This document shows, one piece after another, positions 10,296 to 21,860 of a DNA stretch of 64,000 nucleotides. How positions within the stretch are numbered: the stretch's first letter is position 1; the number at the start of each line of letters is the position of its first letter. The stretch is from Entomortierella parvispora (lineage: Eukaryota > Mortierellomycota > Mortierellomycetes > Mortierellales > Mortierellaceae), in contig OY752150.1 of NCBI GenBank assembly GCA_963573315.1, forward strand, positions 1,302,001 to 1,366,000, written 5' to 3'. A program made the position numbers and the translations under genes. The notes under the pieces were generated by a model. The model was not told the DNA's origin. It made no database searches and worked only from the letters and a program-made list of their open reading frames with translations.

Positions 10296-11776
10296 ATGTC
10301 TTCCTCGCCTAATGACACGTCGCTCTTCCATCTCTCGCTCGGTCATGGACTGGTCGCCATGGTCCATGTCCATCTTTGCCACCGCAGCTACCGCTTCTCA
10401 CACAGCTACTACAAAGAGTTCATGACAACCTACAACCGCACTGAGCGACAAATCATTGACCATTCAATCCGCAACCTCTCTCACTCCTGCGACGTCCTCA
10501 CCGGGGTCGTAGCCTTACTCCGCCGCCTAAGCGACCGCTCGCAGCAACGCCTGCAACAGAGCAGAAGACAGTCCGGACTCGCTCGCGCCAAGAGACGATC
10601 GTCGTCCAGGTCTCTCCGCAATAACAGATCCGACATGGATGGGTGGTCAAGTGAGGAAGACTATGACTTGTTGGCTCTGAAGGAACACGCGATCGATGCA
10701 GGTATGTGTGGGTGTGGGTGTGGAAGGGCGTGCATCTTGTTCCCCCTGCGGAAATTCAAAAATGTTACCACTGATTGACGACCACTCTTTTTTAAAAAAA
10801 AGCTGACTTGGAGAGGATACGCGACATGTACAAGGACGGTCGGGCAGGACGCGAGGCTGTCAAGACGGCAGCCGTCGGGTTTCTCACCAGCATCGATCGC
10901 ACATTCCTGGACATGCACTACAACGTGATAGCATCCACTCTGTAAGCAAGACTACTCTGCGAATGTCTTGAAAACGCTTTTCTTGAGAACTGAAATAGGC
11001 GACACCTTTTCTTTTTGGTTTTTTTTCTCAGCCTTGGTAGCATGGTGGCCGTTCGCTACTTTGTCTCGACCAGCGTGTTTAGTTGGTATGGCTCCTGGAT
11101 GTTTTCTTGTGGACGGTGGATCAGGAACAAGATCAGTGCTCTCTTTCTTCCCAGGACATCTCTTGTCCCCTGGGGACTCGCTCCCAACACGAGCACAAAC
11201 TCAACACCGACCCGTTCAGGCAGTTCCTTCGTTCCCACCCTATTACTTCCACTTGTACCTACAGTCTGCCTAGCGACAATGCACTTTTCAATGGCATGCC
11301 TGTCACGGTGGTCTATTAACAGCATGCACGCCGACATTGTGCGACAGCTGAGGATAGCCGGTAGAGCAATCACTATCTTGGAGTTGCTTTCATATCGTGA
11401 AAAAAGGCTGAGCTGGATTATCAATGAGATTCGTGCGTATGAACAAGTCCAGGACGATGGAGACTCTTACGAGTCGGATGAATCTACCTCCACTTTGTCG
11501 TCCGACCACGACATAGGATCTCCGTCCTCTTTGCGGTCCTGGCGAGTCCAAAGCCCACCCCCTGCGGCTGTCCTGCATCCCCACTACAAAAGTATCACGA
11601 AACGAAAACAGAGATTGGATTTCAGTCTGGAGGATCTTGACATGGTCCAGTTCCTTTCAAACCCAATGGAGAGAGACCGGATTCTTCGAATGGAACTGCA
11701 GGCCATGGCAGATGAACAGCGGATGTATTTAGAGATTCTGGACGTTGCACCCAGCGTACCTAAAATAAAGTCATAG
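10296..11776 (+). CDS. Putative membrane protein of unknown function
   Basis: Exons 10296-10701, 10803-10941 and 11032-11776 give 429 residues; both introns have canonical GT..AG ends and the phases agree. An in-frame ATG at 10206 would add 30 Pro/Ser/Phe-rich residues; 10296 was preferred because the upstream part reads like pyrimidine-rich leader. The N-terminal half is basic (RRQSG.., SRSLRNN) and helical. The middle (after the third exon begins) has hydrophobic stretches that could be one to three membrane segments. The C-terminal 150 residues are acidic then charged-helical. I recognise no family. A membrane-associated fungal-specific protein is the most that can be said. Confidence 0.7.
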
Positions 11777-11984
11777 GCCCACTTTCTTTTCTTTTTTCTT
11801 TTTTTTTTTTTGTTCTGTTGGAGAGTAAATGAAACGGAATTCGATCCAGTTTTCAGAACACGCAGCATTCTTCAGCGCTAGCCAACAGCTTGAGGACTTG
11901 ACATGAATTATCTTGAATACCCCAGATTTTCTTCATCCGTTCTTTTATTGCGCTTGAGGAGGGATCCAGAAGGGATATCTTTTT

Positions 11985-12863
11985 TTAGGATCGGAGACTG
12001 AGTCCTCGCATGAGGTTGCTGTGATTTCCTTGGTTATCCATCTTTGTGGGTGACATGGGGGGCGAAGTCAGTCCCAGGGCTGGGTTGGCGCGTTCTGTGA
12101 TCGGGGAGGAGACGTAATGGCTATGGAGAGGCTTGGCCGCCGTCGACGACGTAAAAATCTGTTGTAAAGCCAGTGTCGTGTTCCGTTTCTTGGTCGTAGG
12201 AGAGGTGGGCGAGAGCAGAGCCTTTGGAGAGATAACCTTGTGAACTACGGCGGTATTCTGTTGCTGCTGTTGTTGTTGTGGTGTTATAGGCAGCTCTTCT
12301 TCTGAGGAAGACGATGCCAAAGAAGAGGGAGTCGCCGCTGTCATCGATTCTGTAGCCGTGGTCGTAGTTGCTGCTGTCGCCGATCGAGTGTTGATTGAGA
12401 GTACAGGTACTGGAGGAGGCGCCTCTTCCTGTCCCGCTTGTTGTTGCTCCTCTCGGCCCTGCTCCTGTTTGCCACTGCCCTTCAAATGTCGCCACCATCC
12501 GACTGTCGTCACGGCCGTACCAGCGGCCTGGAATTTCCGTCTCAAAGTCTTGAACCCCATCTTGATCTCCTCCACCTCATCTTGTCCAAACGCGGCCTTG
12601 GCCGCGCCCCCTCGTCTCGGTTGGGCCCCATCTTCCAGGAAGAGGTTCGAGAGACCTGGTTTCCCTTGGATTCGCAACATGTGATCTTCAATTATGTACA
12701 CGCGGCGTTGTTTCTGATGCACGGCTTCGGCCAGGGCAAAGGTCTCGGACTTGAGCTGTTGACTGGCTTGGATCAGGGCTTGGAGACGGGACGCGATGCT
12801 TTCAAGACGGGATTCGAGAAGGGCTTCTAGGGCTAGCTCTGCGGCTGTGATATCTGAGGACAT
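11985..12863 (-). CDS. Coiled-coil protein with disordered, Ser/Thr/Gln-rich tail
   Basis: 292 residues from ATG at 12863. The frame stays open upstream to 13343, but that extension is pyrimidine-rich, low-complexity and contains the CCAAT cluster, so it reads as promoter and leader. Residues 1-60 form a helix with heptad-like leucines (ALEALLESRLESIASRL), a likely coiled coil. The rest is low complexity: runs of Thr, Ala, Ser and a seven-Gln stretch, then SP/TP-rich motifs (SPTSP, SPPMSP) that could be phosphorylation sites. No catalytic domain. Family not recognised; an adaptor or cytoskeleton-linked role would be guesswork. Confidence 0.65.
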   Translation of the reverse strand: MSSDITAAELALEALLESRLESIASRLQALIQASQQLKSETFALAEAVHQKQRRVYIIEDHMLRIQGKPGLSNLFLEDGAQPRRGGAAKAAFGQDEVEEIKMGFKTLRRKFQAAGTAVTTVGWWRHLKGSGKQEQGREEQQQAGQEEAPPPVPVLSINTRSATAATTTTATESMTAATPSSLASSSSEEELPITPQQQQQQQNTAVVHKVISPKALLSPTSPTTKKRNTTLALQQIFTSSTAAKPLHSHYVSSPITERANPALGLTSPPMSPTKMDNQGNHSNLMRGLSLRS

Positions 12864-13671
12864 AGCTGTTGTTGTTTTGTTGTGTGGACGTTGTGCTGTG
12901 GTAATGTCGTGGATGTCTCCGCTGTTGTTATTGTCGTTGTCGGTCAATGTTTGTTTGTCTATGTGATTGGTTGATTGGTTGGTTAGTTGGTATTGGTGAT
13001 GTACAAGGATGTGCCTGAGAGGTATGGTCTGAAAATGTAATAACGGGGGTAGAGGACAAAGAAAATGGGGCAGTGACAATGACAAAAGACCTTGGTATTT
13101 AAACGAAATGCAAGTCCAGGGCCTGAATGGCGCGATGATCTGGACACGTCCCTGCCCCTTTTCACGAAACAAACGAATGACAAAGACAACCTTTATTTCA
13201 CTTTGCCCAGCTGAGCATCTGGGTCTTGTGTTCGGTGTCCATTTGCCCATCTGCCCGGCAGAAGAGAAAATCAGAGATGATGTTGTCGGGAAGGATGGAG
13301 GGAAAGGAGCCTGACAGATACGCACACAAAAGGGGAGTGACATTGGTCGTCACGCATCCTGTCGCGTGTAAATAGGGGGGAGCCATACGTAAAAATAAAA
13401 TCAGCCCGTGGGATGTCTGTGTGACAGGCAGACAGACGAGCAGCGGATTAGAAAACAGATGAGGTACGATAAAGAGAGGGGTGCCTGCTTTTCCTTTCGT
13501 GGTAAAGACAGGGGGAAAAATCAGTTAAGACGCAGGGGCTCATCACATCCCTATCGACGAAACGTCGCAATTGCGTTGCAATCTGAACTCTCTGTTGAGC
13601 ATCAAGTAGTCTCCCGTGGTCTTGGGGACCACCATCGCCTGTATTTGTGGTGATACAGAGATTTTCATACT
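12864..13671. other. Intergenic region upstream of the coiled-coil gene
   Basis: About 0.8 kb between the start of the coiled-coil gene and the 3' end of the second Sel1 gene, both leftward. It contains three inverted CCAAT boxes near 12966-12996. Nothing else gene-like was seen; the long frame through 12864-13343 is treated as non-coding leader. Confidence 0.5.
12966..12996 (-). promoter_or_regulatory. Cluster of three inverted CCAAT boxes
   Basis: ATTGG occurs at 12966-12970, 12974-12978 and 12992-12996, i.e. three CCAAT motifs on the minus strand about 105-130 bp upstream of the coiled-coil gene's ATG (12863). CCAAT boxes in this position are typical sites for the Hap2/3/5 (NF-Y) complex. 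Binding is inferred from motif and position only. Confidence 0.45.
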
Positions 13672-16600
13672 TTATTGCGAGATCAATCCTACCAGTCGGC
13701 CAATTGGACCTTTGCTAACTTTGTTCTCTTGGGACAGCTTTTCAGGTTGCTTAATGGAATCAGTGTCGCCAGGTTTTTTAAACCACTCCTTGGCCTTCTG
13801 CTTGTCTTTCGAAACACCCTTGCCATCATGGTACATCCATCCAACGTAGAGTTGGGCATATTTGTCCCCCTGCTTGGCAGCCGCCAGATGCCACGCCATG
13901 GCTTTCTCGTAGTCTTGAGGAATCTCCCTGCCCTTGCCGCTATAGTACATCTCACCCAAGGCGAACTGTGCATCAGTGTTTCCTTTACCGGCGGCTTTCA
14001 AAAACCACTCCATAGCCATCTTGTAGTCCACTGGAACACCTTTGCCATCCTTGAACATCACGCCTACAATAAACTGGGCTAGGTCGTATCCTTTCTTGGC
14101 AGCCTTCAGACTCCACTCCATGGCCTTGTCGTAATCCTGACGAACATAGCCATGACCATAATAGTACTGCATGCCTACGACGTACTCGGCAAACATGTAT
14201 CCTTGGTCAGCGGCCTTCTGATTCCACCTCTTGGCTTTCCGGCGATTTCGACGAACACCTCGACCAGCATTGTACATTACACCGATCTGGAACTGGGCAC
14301 AGGCGCGTCCTGGGTTGGCAGCCTTCCTAATCCACTCCATGGCTTTCTTGAAGCAATCGGGAATGCCATCGCCGTCCTTGTATATGAGGCTGATAGCACT
14401 TGCACTCTTGGGGCAAGAGCATCTATCCATTGTGGCCTTCAAATAAAACCTAAAAGCTGTCAAGTGGTCCTGGGAAACACCGTGGCCATAATGCCTCATC
14501 ATACCTATCTTGCACAAGGCGGCAGCGTTTCCTTGCCTGGCAGCCTTCACAAACCACTCCATGGCTTTCTGATAATCCCGAGAGACACCCTCGCCATCCC
14601 CGTACAGTAAGCCTAAAAGGTACTGGGCCTCTGAATATCCTGCTTCGGCTGCCATTAGATACCAGTCCATGGCCTCTTTGTAGTCCTGGGGAGCGCCAAA
14701 TCCACTCTGGTACATCAATCCTATCACTGTTTGGTCAAAGGCACATCTTTCATCCGCGGACTTCAAAAACAACTCCATGGCTTTTTGGTAATCCTGTGGA
14801 ACACCTTTTCCAGTCATATACATCCAACCAGCCAGGACCTCTGCTTGGGCGTTTCCTTGGTTGACGGCCTTCAAATACCACTCCATGGCTTCTTGGTAGT
14901 CCTGAGAAACGCCTTGGCCTTCTTCATACATCTTTCCTATGATGAGAAAGGCTTCATCTCTCCCCTGGCCGGCGGCTTTCATTAACCACATCATGGCTTT
15001 TGCGTAGTCCACAGGAACACCCTTGTTAGCCTGATACATCCAGCCTACGATGTGCTGGGCTACATCGTATCCTTTCTCGGCGGCCTTCAAGTACCACTCC
15101 ATGGTCATCTCATAGTCCAATGGAGCAACAGCGCCAGCGTTGTACATCAAGTCTATCGCTTCTTGTCGGACGGGACGTTCTTTATTGCCCGCCTTCATAC
15201 TCCAGTGCATGCTTCTCCTCAAGTCTCGAGGAACGCCTTCTTCAAAATGGTACATCATGCCAATCTGGAGAAACCCGTCATTGTCTCCGTTGTTGGCGGC
15301 CCTCAAAAACCATTTCTTGGCTTTCCTGTTGTTCTTGACGATACAGGTGCCGTCCGGGTGCATCTCGCCGTCCCGGTACATCATGCCCATCAAGTTCTGA
15401 GCATCGACATATCCTTGGTTGGCGGCCTCAAAATAATACTCCATAACCATCTCATATTCTTCAAGATCTAGGTATATGAGGGCACTCTGGTACAGGGCTT
15501 TCGTGCATCCTTGGTTGGCGGCCTTCAAATACCAGTTTAAAGCTTCGTCGTAGTGCGCAGCTACTCCATCTCCATCCCAGTATGCCTTGCCTAAATCGCA
15601 CTGGGCCTCAATATGCCCTTGCTCGGCGGCCTTTAGAAACCACTCCACGGCTATCTCAGAGTCCTTGGGAACACCCTCGCCACCATGGTAGATCTTGCCC
15701 AAGTTGTGCTGGGCGATGGCGTCTCCTTGCTCGGCGGCCTTAAGATACCAGTCCATGGCTCCCTGGATGTCATGGAGATCATACTGGTACATTAAGCCAA
15801 TTTCGCGCTGGGCTTTCGCAAGTCCTTGGTCGGCGGCCTTCTTCATATACGAATCCAGAGCTTTTGTTTTGTCCTGGGGAACACCATGACCTCCATAATA
15901 CATCATGCCGATGTTGTACTGACCACTAGCGTCTCCTTGGTCGGCGGCCTTCGTATACCACTCCATTGCTTTCTTGTAGTCCTGGGGAACACCATCACCA
16001 CTGAAATATAGCTTTCCCATGTTCTTTTGCGCAGAAGCGTATCCCTGTTCGGTGGACTTGAGATACCATTCTTTCGCTTTGTCAAAATCCTGGATCACTC
16101 CCCGACCATCATAGAACATTTCGCCGGCGTAGTTCTGAGCAGCAGCGTGTCCCTTGTTAGCAGCCTTGAGGTAGCACTCGACTGCTTTCGTGTCGTCTTG
16201 CGGGACGTCCTTGCCATGAAAGTACATGACCCCGAGACAGAAGACGGCATCGATGACGGGATCCTCTCGGTCCGCAGCTTTCATGTACCATCCCGCAGCC
16301 ATGGAGCCATCCTGAGGAACGCCTCTGCCATGTTGGTAAAGGAGCCCTAGATTGTACTGGGATACAGCATGTCCTTGGTTGGCCGCTCTGAAGTGATATC
16401 CTGCAGCTTTCTGGTAGTCTTGTGTCACACCATCGCCTTGGCTGTACATCGCTCCTAGACTTGACAGAGCGTTGGGCTCTTCTTGCTCAGCGGCCTTCAA
16501 ATACCACTCCAGGGCCATGGTCATGGCCTTGGACTTATCCTGTGAGATGATGTCCCCTGCTTGATACAGCAGTCCCAAGTATTGTTGAGCTTCCGCAAGT

Positions 16601-17486
16601 CCTTGGTCTGCAGCCTTCATGTACCAATCCACAGCCTGAGGAATGCTCAGCGAAACGCCACTGCCGTATTGGTGTAGAACGCCCAAGTTAAATTGTGCCA
16701 TGGCGTATCCTTGGTTGGCTGCTTTCCGGTACCACTCTGCGGCTTGAAAATACTGCTCGTTAGAATGTTCCATGGCGCCAATGCTGAACTGAGCAATTGC
16801 GCATCCTTGATCAGATGCCCTCAAATACCACTCCATGGCTTTGGATAGGTCCTGTTTAACATGGCAGCCCTCGTAATACATCGTGCCGATGGTGAACTGT
16901 GCAATGGCGACTCGTTGCTCAGCGGCCTTCATAAACCACTCGAATGCTTTGGAGTAGTCCTTGTCTCGGCGGTGGATCTCCCCCAAGTTGAACTGGGCGT
17001 CGGCATGTCCTTGCTCGGCGGCCCTGAAAAAACACTCTCTGGCGGTAGAGTAGTCTTGCTCGACAGAGATTCCATCACGAAGCATAACCCCGATGCTGTT
17101 TTGAGCAGAGGCGTTTCCTTGTTGGGCGGCCTTCCAATACCATGTCCAGGCATTCTCGTAGCTTTGAGGGACACCGTCTCCATTCTCATACATTTGTCCA
17201 ACAGAGTTTTGAGCGGCCGGGTCCCTATCTGCTACGTTCAGGCTAGAGAGTCATTTCATATCAAACGGGAGTATGTTGTTTCAGTGAGGCGACCATCGAT
17301 CCAGGGTCACTATCTCAATTTTTTGCATATGTGGCTTCCTTACATTAGTCCGTTAAAACTGTGTATCAAACTGGAGTCATCTTGACTATCCGCATCTTGG
17401 TGATTCTGGTCATTGGCGACGTCGGAGGGAGAATTCTCAGTGCCAGTCGGGAGAGCTGTAGTTTGAAACGCCTGGGTTTCTTCCAT
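13672..17486 (-). CDS. Giant Sel1-repeat protein
   Basis: Exons 17344-17486 and 13672-17242 give 1237 residues. The short first exon (starting MEETQAF) encodes a polar, disordered leader rich in Asp, Ser and Gln; the splice (GTAAGG..CTCTCTAG) restores an extra Sel1 repeat ahead of the first ATG of the large exon. The remainder is about 33 tandem Sel1-like repeats of about 36 residues (A..LGxMYxxGxGVxxDYxKAxEWYxKAA) with occasional inserts, giving an alpha-solenoid scaffold. No enzyme domain, transmembrane segment or secretion signal. The C-terminal part is the closest relative of the gene at 3-1538. Sel1 proteins link complexes in signalling and ER quality control in known cases; the role here is unknown. 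Confidence 0.92.
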
Positions 17487-18071
17487 GGGTTGAGTTAGAT
17501 TGCAATGTTGATGATGAAGGAGGATGAACAAAAGTGTAATCAATCGGTGAACTGAGGTATAAGAGTAAGGCGGAGTGAGCAGGGGTGAAGGGAACAGAGA
17601 AGGAGGGAAGTAGGTAAGATGAGGAGGGAGGGCGCACAGTGAGGACAATAAGAAATGGAAGGGTGCTCGGATCGCCTGCTCTTGCAAGGTCAATTATTAA
17701 TAAATTTGATTTTGCTTTGTTGACTGGGTTGCGTCAACAGCATCGCCCTAATCACAATCACAAGACAAACAGCTTTTACACATTTTCTTTCCTTCGATAA
17801 AGACCATGCATTGGTCAACGGCAGGTCAGGTCAGCGGGATTGGTCGTTTCAGAGTAGATGATGGATGGTTTAGTGCTTTTATGAAGAAAACAAAATGCAG
17901 GTGGTTTTTGGTGAGTGGTAACTATTGTAGCAGACGTCGTGTTGACAAAATGGTAAAATGGGGCGAAATGGATAGTGAGCGGAAAGAAAAGGTAATAATA
18001 AACAAGGAGAGAGTGGATGAAGAAACAAAGCATTTGGTAACAGGAAGCGGTTGAAGGTTGTTGTTTAAGGT
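17487..18071. other. Intergenic region, Sel1 promoter side
   Basis: About 585 bp between the start of the large Sel1 gene and the 3' end of NOP14. Apart from likely Sel1 promoter sequence and the NOP14 3' untranslated region I see nothing in it. Confidence 0.5.
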
Positions 18072-21000
18072 CTAATTGCGCTTGCCCTTCATCTTCTTTG
18101 CCTGCTTGATTCTCGCCTCGGCATTCTTCTCGCCCTGGTCGGCCTCGAGTCCGCTCATGATGCCCTTGATCTTGGCGTTGTACTCGGTATCCTTCTCTCT
18201 CTGCACACGCATCTTCTCGCGAGCCACGAACTGAGCATCCTTGCGCAATTCGCGAATAGCTCCCTTCTTCTCCTTCTTGTACTGGACCTGGAGCTTGTGG
18301 GCCTGAGAACGTTCCACATCGGGATCGTAGTGCTTGTCCAAAGAGTATCCCTCCTCGAACTTTGGCACATATGATGCAATAGGCACAGGCTTGTGGGCCT
18401 GCATCTGAAGGGGCGTGCGGCTGTCCGATGAGAATGACTTGAGCTTCTCAATCCTGTCCTGGGCCTTTGTCAGCTGGGCCTTGAGTGATGATGAAAAGTG
18501 AGAGGATGATAAGAGAGTCTTGAGCAACTGCATGGGTCCCTGGAACATTTCTTCGAAAGCTGATGTTGAGGCGTAGAGGATGGCGTATTTGAGGAGCAAG
18601 TCTGCTGCGGTCGACATTGCAGCAACCCTAGAGAAAATTGAAAGGAATTATAGGTGAGATTCATATTTCAAAAATATCAATAAAAGAAGCGGGTCGTTTC
18701 CATGGTAGACAATCCTTACTTGTAGCTGTTCTTCTCCAATGCAGAGTCCTTCAGCTTGAACATGTCCATGGAGAGACGCTCAACATCCACAGAGGAAAGT
18801 CCCGCCTTGGACATTTGAATAGCAGCAATGTCAAGATCCATAATGGGGAATGATCCGGGCAAGCTCTCGACATCCTTAAAAGTGCCTTGGGGCGCCAAGT
18901 AGACCAAAGATGAGCTCAAAAAGTTGATTGCTTCAGGAACAACACGCTTGGAGAGAGCCTGGTAATCCAAGAAGAGATTGCAGAGCATCAAGCCCGAGGC
19001 AACATCTTTGACGGAACCGACCCGACACTGTCCCAAGTACTGACTCATCAAGAACTGAGCAGGGGTAATCACTTGGTGCTGGAAATCCGAGGTCGAGTAA
19101 ATTTGTCCGAGAACTCGCAAAAAGGTCAACTTGTCGCTCTTGGGGAATCCAGAAGTGGCCCCGGAAGCAACATCCTTTTGAAGCTCGGCCTCAAAGGCCT
19201 CCAGGAATCCAAGATTGCAAGATGTGGCAAAGTCGCCCAACTGAGAGGTCATGGCATAGATATGGCGGACCAAGGTGTTCAATGTGGCGGTGGGATACGT
19301 TGGCTCTGAGGCAGAGATCTGGAAGATGTAGTCGAGAAGGATAGGATAGAAGACCTGCATCTTTTCCTTGTTTTGAGGAGAGAGCTTGGGGTGATACAAG
19401 GCACGGATGCGGTGCACAACGGTAGGCACGTCCTTGATGTCAATTTTCTCGACGATGGACAAAAAGTGGCCTAATGACGTTGGGCAGGGGAAAGTGTATG
19501 GCAACTCGGAAGCAGCAGCGACAGCATCACTGCTCAACTTTGTCTTTTTCTCTGCCTTGGCAGACTTGACCGCGGCCTTGAGCTTTGCTTTAGCTGCACT
19601 CAAGTCGTTCATGTCGTCCTCCTCATCATCGTCTGCACCGGTGGTCTTCTTTTCAGGTCGCTCCATGGTCATGTCCAGATCTGAGAAATCATCTTCGGAA
19701 TCGCCCTCGTCGTCGTCGTCCTCCTCCTGCTCGTCGTCACTGCCCTCTTCGCTACCTTCTTCGTCACCGTCCTCCTCGTCCTCACCCTCCTCGCTCTCAT
19801 CGCCATCCTCCTCGGGTTCCGAGTCTGATTTGGCAGCCTTGACGATGCCACGCTTTTTGCTAGGCATTCTACCGGGCTTGACCTTGAAGCCCTTGAACTC
19901 TTCTTCGCCAGCATCCATACCGGCTCCAAGACCAAACTCGTCATCCTCTGGTGCAAAGTCGTCGTCGAGGTCATCTGCAGCTGGGACAGCCTTTCTCCGC
20001 TTGCTCTTGTATCCGCCGGCCTCCTTGTCAGCCTCCTCATCCTCGAGACCTTCCATACGACGCTTACGGGCTTTCTCGGCCTTCTCCAGCTTCTCAACCT
20101 CCTCTTGAGCAGTCTCCTCCTCAGTCTTCATTCTGTCCTGAGGCTTGGCACGTCTGTCAAAGGCGAGTTCGCGAATATGCTTGTCGTAGCTGTCGTCGAA
20201 TCCCTTGTCCAGAACACCGCTTTCTCTGTCGGCCTTCATCTTCTCCTTTTCTTCATCGGCAAGACGGTCGAGTGCACGGGCGGCAGAGGATCTCTGGGAG
20301 GGAAGAGGGGCACGCTTGGGGCGACGCTCCTCAGCGGCCTCATTTGTGAAACCCAAGAGGCCACGAATGCCCTCGAGCTCATCATCCAGCTCCTTTGTGA
20401 TGTCGTCCATCTCTTCCTTTTCCTTTTGGCGCTCATGCTTGTGGAACTTTGACTTTGCCATAACTTCCTTCATGATCTCTGCCTTTGTCTTTGGGCGACC
20501 ATCATCGTGCGTCTCTTGGGGTTCGGCCTCGCCGAAACCTCCGAAATGGCTGTGGCTAACATAATCACCTCCAATGGCACCCTTGTCCTCATCATCGTCA
20601 CTGTATCCGAGCTCAGTCTCGTCAAAGTCATCCAGTCCTGCAAGAGATTGACCATAATGGGTCAGATCGGCGTCTTCCTCGAGGTTGAACATGGCACCGC
20701 CCTTGGCTCTGCTCTGCTTTTCCCGTGTGAAACGCTCCAACATCTTGTCCTCGGGGGTCATGTTGGGATCGTCTTCTCCGAAACGCTTATCGATCACTCC
20801 TCCGGCCTTGTTCTTTTTTTGGAGCTCCTGCAGCAATGTTTTACGGCGCTATTGAAGATCGATATGGGCAGTGATGTTAGAGTGGTGGTCATTCCTGAAA
20901 AAACGAACGAAGAGATAGCAGAAAGAAAGAATAGGAAGGGGAAAAAAAGGTACGTTCTCCAAAAAGGGCCACCTACGTTCTCTTCTCCAACTTGCTTGGA

Positions 21001-21255
21001 GAGCGTGGGCTTTCCCTCGATACCCTTTGTCTTGCGTCCGAGAATGTCGTACTTTTGGCGGGTAGTCTTCATTTCGAATGGGTTCATGGCCTCCTTGATG
21101 TGGGCGAGCTTTTTGTTGAGATCATTCTTTGCGCTGGCGGCGGTGGGGCGACCCTTTTTGCGGTCCTTTTTGCTGAGGGAGGCGCGCGAGTTGGGCCCGA
21201 TGGCGCCGGCCTCCTTGAGGGAGGACTTGAGGCGGTAGAGGGCCGATTTAGCCAT
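18072..21255 (-). CDS. NOP14: Nucleolar protein NOP14, small-subunit processome
   Basis: Exons 20977-21255, 18720-20848 and 18072-18627 give 987 residues, close to yeast Nop14 size. Nop14 is a component of the 90S/SSU processome needed for early 18S pre-rRNA cleavages and 40S assembly in the nucleolus. Family landmarks: N-terminal NPFE/K..RxKYDILGRK block, RRKTLLQELQKKNKAGG across the first splice, the DKRFGE..MTPEDKMLERF block, a long acidic middle (about residues 330-450, Glu/Asp runs typical of the family), and the C-terminal HYDPD..KKEKKGAIRELRKDAQF motif. The C-terminus is strongly basic. The gene is divergent from the CDK10-like gene, about 605 bp between start codons. Confidence 0.96.
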
Positions 21256-21860
21256 GGTGGGAGGGGAGGGGGGGATTAGAGAGAGAGGGGGAGTGAGGCT
21301 AGAACGAATGCATGCAGACGGGCTAGGTATATGCATAGACAAAAAAAAAAAAAGAAAAAGAGAGGGAGGAGCGAGAAAACAGAGCCAAGCCACAGTATGA
21401 CTGTCATTTTTTGTGATCGGACGAATGTGAGAGAGGCTCTGTTGGCACAAAGTGTGAGAGGGAGGGGAGGGTGTGCAAAGAACACTCTCACCCCACATGG
21501 TATACACATACACACATTCAACACTTTGACACTCTCTTCCCCCCTGTCCTTTTTCTGTGCTCTCTCCCTGGTCCCCTTTGCTCGACGTGCCTGCTCATCG
21601 TCCATTGCATCTCCTTCCTCCTTCTCTCTCTCTCTCCCTTTCTCTTTCTCTCTCCCTTTCTCTTTCTCTCATCCCTTCTTCTCTTCTTGACAATCCTCTC
21701 TCTCTTTACTTTGTCTGCTGCTCTCACACTCTCACTCACAGATACCCTCCATCCAGCCCAGTCCAGCGCAAAGTAAACTCGCTCCCCTTCTTTGCCGCCT
21801 CATCCCGTGCGCCATCTCGTCAAAACACCGCCTCCGACAAACATACACAGCGCACCGGCC
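21256..21860. promoter_or_regulatory. Bidirectional promoter region, NOP14 / CDK10-like kinase
   Basis: The 605 bp between two divergent start codons. The kinase side is strongly pyrimidine-rich, with an 18-bp CT unit repeated twice at about 21632-21670 and CT dinucleotide runs, a common feature of fungal transcription start regions. A run of A/AG (about 21340-21362) lies on the NOP14 side. Confidence 0.5.

Noticed and set aside
12864-13343. 160-codon N-terminal extension of the coiled-coil protein
   Set aside because: Low-complexity, promoter-like sequence with CCAAT boxes; the ATG at 12863 starts the structured part.
13675-17385. Several + strand ORFs of 60-174 codons rich in Leu, Gly and His
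   Set aside because: Antisense shadows of the Sel1 repeats, whose codon pattern lacks stops in that frame.
19407-20108. Ser-rich 233-codon + strand ORF
   Set aside because: It is the antisense shadow of the acidic (Glu/Asp-codon) middle of NOP14.
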